Below are positions 61,532 to 64,000 of a DNA stretch of 64,000 nucleotides, one piece after another. Both the position numbers and the translations under genes were made by a program. Every line of letters starts with the position of its first letter. The stretch's first letter is position 1. The notes below the pieces were generated by a model. That model did no database searches, was not told the DNA's origin, and saw only the letters and a program-made list of their open reading frames with translations. The stretch is from Tissierella sp032104385 (GTDB taxonomy: Bacteria > Bacillota > Clostridia > Tissierellales > Tissierellaceae), in NCBI RefSeq assembly GCF_032104385.1, contig NZ_DAMCHJ010000004.1:62001-126000 (forward strand), given 5' to 3'.

Positions 61532-62392
61532 ATGGAATTTCAAAATATTTTTAAATGTGTTGCAAATACAGTAGATACAATTCAAGATTCTATTTTAGAA
61601 GAATTAAATCTATCATTTGAAGAAGCAAATAACCATGCCCATAAGATGACTATACTTTCAAGGAGCATAAAAGAACATAATGGAAAGGGATATTGTAGGT
61701 TACCATTTTGCCATACTGTAGAAGCTGAAGCCTTGGGTTCTACGGTAATATTTGATGAAAAAGTAGGTAATAGGATTGGTAAATATGGAATTAGTCAAAT
61801 AGATGAAATTGAGAACATATCAAAAATAGACTTGAATAAAGGAAGAATTTCAAAGGTTCTAGAAGCCATAAGTATATTAAAAAGAGATGGAGAAAGGGTA
61901 ATAGTTGATGTAACAGGTCCAATTAGTATAGCAACATCCATCATGGATAGTAAATTATTTTATAGTACTATTAGAAAAGATAAAGATAAGGTTATTAAAT
62001 TATTAGAAGTAATAGAAGATAGCATAGTAGATTTTACTTTAGGGGGTATTGAACAAGGGGCAGATATTATTTCTTTTGCAGATCCTACGGGCACTATAGA
62101 TATAATTGGACCAAAGATATATGATGAAATAGGGGGAAGGTCTGTATATAATATAATAAAAAGGATAGAAAGTAAACTAGATAGTAGTATTATACATTTA
62201 TGTGGCAAAACATCTACTTCCCTTGAATATATAGGGCTTTTAGAAACTGAAGAAATAGAAGTAGAAGGTAAAAATTATTTTGAGATGATAGAGAATATAA
62301 AGAAGGAAAGAAAAGATATTAAATTTATCGGCCATTGGTGCTTGAAGCTGGATAAAAAAGATAATATATTGATTAATTGTAGACTAAAATAG
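61532..62392 (+). CDS. URO-D-fold methyltransferase 3, short divergent form
   Basis: A 286-residue third paralogue, about 50-70 residues shorter than the other two. The N-terminal third differs: it starts with a helical stretch (CVANTVDTIQDSILEELNLS) and YCRLPFCHTVEAEALGSTVI. The barrel core is kept: VTGPISIATSIMDSKLFYST and FADPTGTIDIIGPKIYDEIG. Zinc ligands remain, His222 and Cys224 (IIHLCGKTS) and Cys270 (IGHWC). The spacing between them is only 46 residues, against 81 and 73 in the paralogues, so several barrel strands are missing. It may act on a different partner or be degenerating. It is the last gene of the corrinoid operon. Confidence 0.85.
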   Translation: MEFQNIFKCVANTVDTIQDSILEELNLSFEEANNHAHKMTILSRSIKEHNGKGYCRLPFCHTVEAEALGSTVIFDEKVGNRIGKYGISQIDEIENISKIDLNKGRISKVLEAISILKRDGERVIVDVTGPISIATSIMDSKLFYSTIRKDKDKVIKLLEVIEDSIVDFTLGGIEQGADIISFADPTGTIDIIGPKIYDEIGGRSVYNIIKRIESKLDSSIIHLCGKTSTSLEYIGLLETEEIEVEGKNYFEMIENIKKERKDIKFIGHWCLKLDKKDNILINCRLK

Positions 62393-62423
62393 ATTAAAAG
62401 CATATTAATATTATTTTGATTGA

Positions 62424-62452
62424 ATGGCAATATATAATGGATTGCTATTTTA
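62424..62452 (+). terminator. Weak terminator after the corrinoid operon
   Basis: TGGCAAT (62424-62430) and ATTGCTA (62440-62446) form a short stem, followed by TTTTAG. Confidence 0.5.
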
Positions 62453-62472
62453 GTATATATAAGTTATACTAA

Positions 62473-62501
62473 TTTATATACGTCTTAAAATATTGTATAA
62501 T
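62473..62501 (+). promoter_or_regulatory. Promoter of the fluoride riboswitch transcript
   Basis: TATAAT at 62496-62501 with a weak TTTATA at 62473-62478, spacer 17. The predicted start lies just before the aptamer. Confidence 0.5.
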
Positions 62502-62512
62502 ATGTAATAAAT

Positions 62513-62589
62513 AATATAGGTCATGGGGTTGACCTTAACTGCTATATGCTAATAACTCCTACAGATATGGGATATCTGTAGGTTTTTTT
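62513..62589 (+). promoter_or_regulatory. Fluoride (crcB motif) riboswitch with terminator
   Basis: The leader matches the crcB motif: GGTCATGGGGTTGACC (pseudoknotted stem P1-type block, 62519-62534), then TTAACTGC-TATAT-GCTAATAACTCCTAC (62535-62562). The GGGGT of the first block can pair with ACTCC of the last. The final CCTAC is also the 5' arm of a terminator (CCTACAGATAT with ATATCTGTAGG, then TTTTTTT, 62559-62588). Fluoride binding to the aptamer would prevent the terminator and turn on the downstream gene. The class normally controls fluoride channels, antiporters and stress genes. Confidence 0.85.
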
Positions 62590-62619
62590 ATGCCTAATTT
62601 TAATAGGAGGAGTGATGAT

Positions 62620-63795
62620 ATGGCAACAAGTTTAGCTATTATAATAATATTGGGGCTTATGGCAAATGCAATATTTACTAGAATAAAATTACCAGGATTG
62701 TTAGGTATGATTATTGTAGGTATTCTTATAGGACCATATGGACTTAAGTGGCTTAGTGAAGACATTATAAGGGTTTCAGCTGATTTTAGAAAGATTGCAT
62801 TAATTATAATATTACTTAGGGCTGGATTTGGAATTAGCAAGGAAGATTTAAAAAAGGTTGGTGCTCCTGCAATAAGGCTAAGTTGTATACCAGGTTTATT
62901 TGAAGGTTTTGCAATAGCAACTATGTCTATGAACATATTTGAATTCAACTTTGTACAAGGAGGCATATTAGGCTTTATAATTGCAGCTGTATCTCCAGCA
63001 GTTATTGTACCTGCGATGCTTAACTTTATGGAAAGAGGACTTGGTGAAGATAAAGGGATACCTACTTTAATATTGGCTGGAGCTTCTATTGATGATGTTT
63101 TTGCTATTACGATTTTTTCCACATTTTTAGGAATATATAGTGGTTCTAAAATCAATATAGGTATGAGGATTTTAAGCATTCCAGTATCTATTATTTTAGG
63201 AGTATTGGTTGGGGCAGTTATTGGAGTGCTGTTAGTTAGATTTTTTAAAAAGTATTCCATAAGGGATACGAAAAAAGTATTATATATTATTGGAGCTGGA
63301 ATTCTTCTTGCAGCTTTTGAAGATTTAATTAAGTCCAAGATAGAGATTGCAGGGCTATTAGGTGTTATGACAATAGGATTTATCGTACTTGAAACTATGC
63401 CGGATGTAGGGAAAGGAATGGCTGTAAAGCTAAATAAAATTTGGGTATTTGCAGAGATATTATTATTTGTGTTGGTAGGTGCACAAGTAAATATTTGGCT
63501 GGCATTAGATGCTGGTCTTAGGGGTATATTACTAATTGTTATAGGGTTATTTGCTAGAAGTATAGGAGTAATATTATCCTTAGTAAAAACTAACCTTAAT
63601 ATAAAGGAAAAGATATTTTGTATTATAGCTTATATACCAAAAGCAACTGTACAAGCGGCTATAGGGGGAATCCCTTTATCTTTAGGAGTAGAGTCAGGAG
63701 ATTTAATTTTATCTATAGCAGTTTTGTCTATTGTTCTTACTGCACCTGTAGGAGCAATAGGAATTAGTCTAAGCGGAGAAAAACTATTATCATAA
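62620..63795 (+). CDS. Cation:proton antiporter under fluoride riboswitch control
   Basis: A 391-residue membrane protein of the monovalent cation:proton antiporter (CPA) superfamily with about 12 helices. Family blocks are KLPGLLGMIIVGILIGPYGL, LIIILLRAGFGISKEDLKK, a SPAVIVPAMLNFMERGLGED turn, and ILAGASIDDVFAITIFSTFL. The Asp pair of the ASIDD motif is the expected ion site. The ATG at 62620 lies 9 bases after AGGAGG; the frame's earlier ATG at 62590 lacks one. Control by a fluoride riboswitch suggests a role in fluoride or proton/sodium stress rather than general pH balance. It is followed by a short hairpin (63810-63826). Confidence 0.9.
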   Translation: MATSLAIIIILGLMANAIFTRIKLPGLLGMIIVGILIGPYGLKWLSEDIIRVSADFRKIALIIILLRAGFGISKEDLKKVGAPAIRLSCIPGLFEGFAIATMSMNIFEFNFVQGGILGFIIAAVSPAVIVPAMLNFMERGLGEDKGIPTLILAGASIDDVFAITIFSTFLGIYSGSKINIGMRILSIPVSIILGVLVGAVIGVLLVRFFKKYSIRDTKKVLYIIGAGILLAAFEDLIKSKIEIAGLLGVMTIGFIVLETMPDVGKGMAVKLNKIWVFAEILLFVLVGAQVNIWLALDAGLRGILLIVIGLFARSIGVILSLVKTNLNIKEKIFCIIAYIPKATVQAAIGGIPLSLGVESGDLILSIAVLSIVLTAPVGAIGISLSGEKLLS

Positions 63796-63841
63796 ATAAA
63801 CATTGTCCTTAAATATAAGGGTATTTTTAATCAATAAAAGT

Positions 63842-63870
63842 GGATATAAGTAACTTATATCCTTAAGACT
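63842..63870 (-). terminator. Terminator of the downstream XRE gene
   Basis: On the minus strand GGATATAAGT and CTTATATCC form a hairpin followed by ACTTTTATT, overlapping the stop codon. Confidence 0.6.
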
Positions 63871-64000
63871 AAATCATCTACCTTGACACCTAAAACTTCT
63901 GCTAATAAGATTACTTTGTTAAAAGCAGGATTTTTCTTTGTTCCTCGCTCTAACTCTTCAATATAAGATTTAGAGATATGAGTAAATTTTGCTATATCCA
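63855..64000 (-). CDS. XRE-family transcriptional regulator, C-terminal part (truncated by window edge)
   Basis: The last 48 codons of a minus-strand helix-turn-helix gene. The visible protein reads IAKFTHISKSYIEELERGTK, then KNPAFNKVILLAEVLGVKVD and DLVLRI. It keeps the recognition helix (HISKSYIEELERG) and the helix after it typical of Cro/CI-type regulators. The start lies beyond the window. It is convergent to the antiporter gene. Confidence 0.85.
   Translation of the reverse strand, partial: DIAKFTHISKSYIEELERGTKKNPAFNKVILLAEVLGVKVDDLVLRI

Noticed and set aside
62559..63338. Long minus-strand frame of 259 codons opposite the antiporter gene
   Set aside because: It is antisense to a well-supported gene with proper start and motifs, and has a low-complexity Ile/Pro-rich translation typical of shadow frames.
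1..64000. tRNA, rRNA, CRISPR array, insertion sequence or prophage
   Set aside because: None was recognised in reading the gaps. This was by eye and a scan with tRNA and repeat finders would be needed to be certain.

Overview
This window is AT-rich, with strong AGGAGG-type ribosome sites, frequent TTG and GTG starts and T-tailed hairpin terminators. With its lipoproteins, PucR regulators, M20 peptidases, DUF5058 and lack of respiratory chain genes, it looks like a chromosomal segment of an anaerobic, amino-acid-fermenting Firmicute (Clostridia, Tissierellales-like). That placement is inferred from gene content, not from a marker gene. No tRNA, rRNA, CRISPR array, insertion sequence or phage gene was recognised. 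LAYOUT. 1-5.96 kb: the end of a MATE exporter, two small proteins, a cobalamin riboswitch driving a corrinoid-type BtuFCD-like ABC importer, and ychF. 6.2-11.5 kb: a secreted family-18 glycosidase, a DMT exporter, a TtcA-like PP-loop enzyme, exonuclease III with a YczE-like membrane protein, and an MBL-fold hydrolase. 11.5-15.1 kb: a two-component system divergent from an HtrA/DegP protease. 15.2-19.8 kb: DUF5058 protein, second membrane protein, M20 amidohydrolase, PucR regulator. 19.9-24.7 kb: phnD-phnC-phnE with a double-length PhnE, then an ABC-F ATPase. 25-31.3 kb: membrane polyferredoxin, MsrB, chemoreceptor, then a flavinylated lipoprotein reductase and a TetR regulator. 31.5-37 kb: a second PucR module with a dihydroorotase-like amidohydrolase, an M20 peptidase and an internally duplicated membrane protein. 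37.2-41 kb: poorly characterised proteins. 41-45.1 kb: LytS/LytR-type system and a CstA-family transporter. 45.2-49.2 kb: orphan purC, a cysteine-rich secreted protein, a second flavinylated reductase, and an XRE regulator beside a membrane-protein gene broken by an in-frame TGA. 49.3-53.9 kb: MarR regulator with a heterodimeric ABC exporter. 54-56.9 kb: ATP-grasp protein, lplA, lipA. 57-62.4 kb: a compact five-gene corrinoid methyltransferase operon (corrinoid protein, three URO-D-fold methyltransferases, an iron-sulfur reductive activator). 62.5-63.8 kb: a fluoride (crcB-motif) riboswitch upstream of a cation:proton antiporter. The window ends inside an XRE-type regulator. HOW THE PARTS FIT. 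The corrinoid importer can supply the cofactor used by the methyltransferase operon. The two reductase lipoproteins look like extracytoplasmic flavin enzymes for terminal electron disposal. The two PucR modules look like separate routes for taking up and hydrolysing nitrogenous compounds. Of these, the three-methyltransferase corrinoid operon, the fluoride-controlled antiporter and the PucR modules with uncharacterised membrane proteins are the best candidates for new biology.
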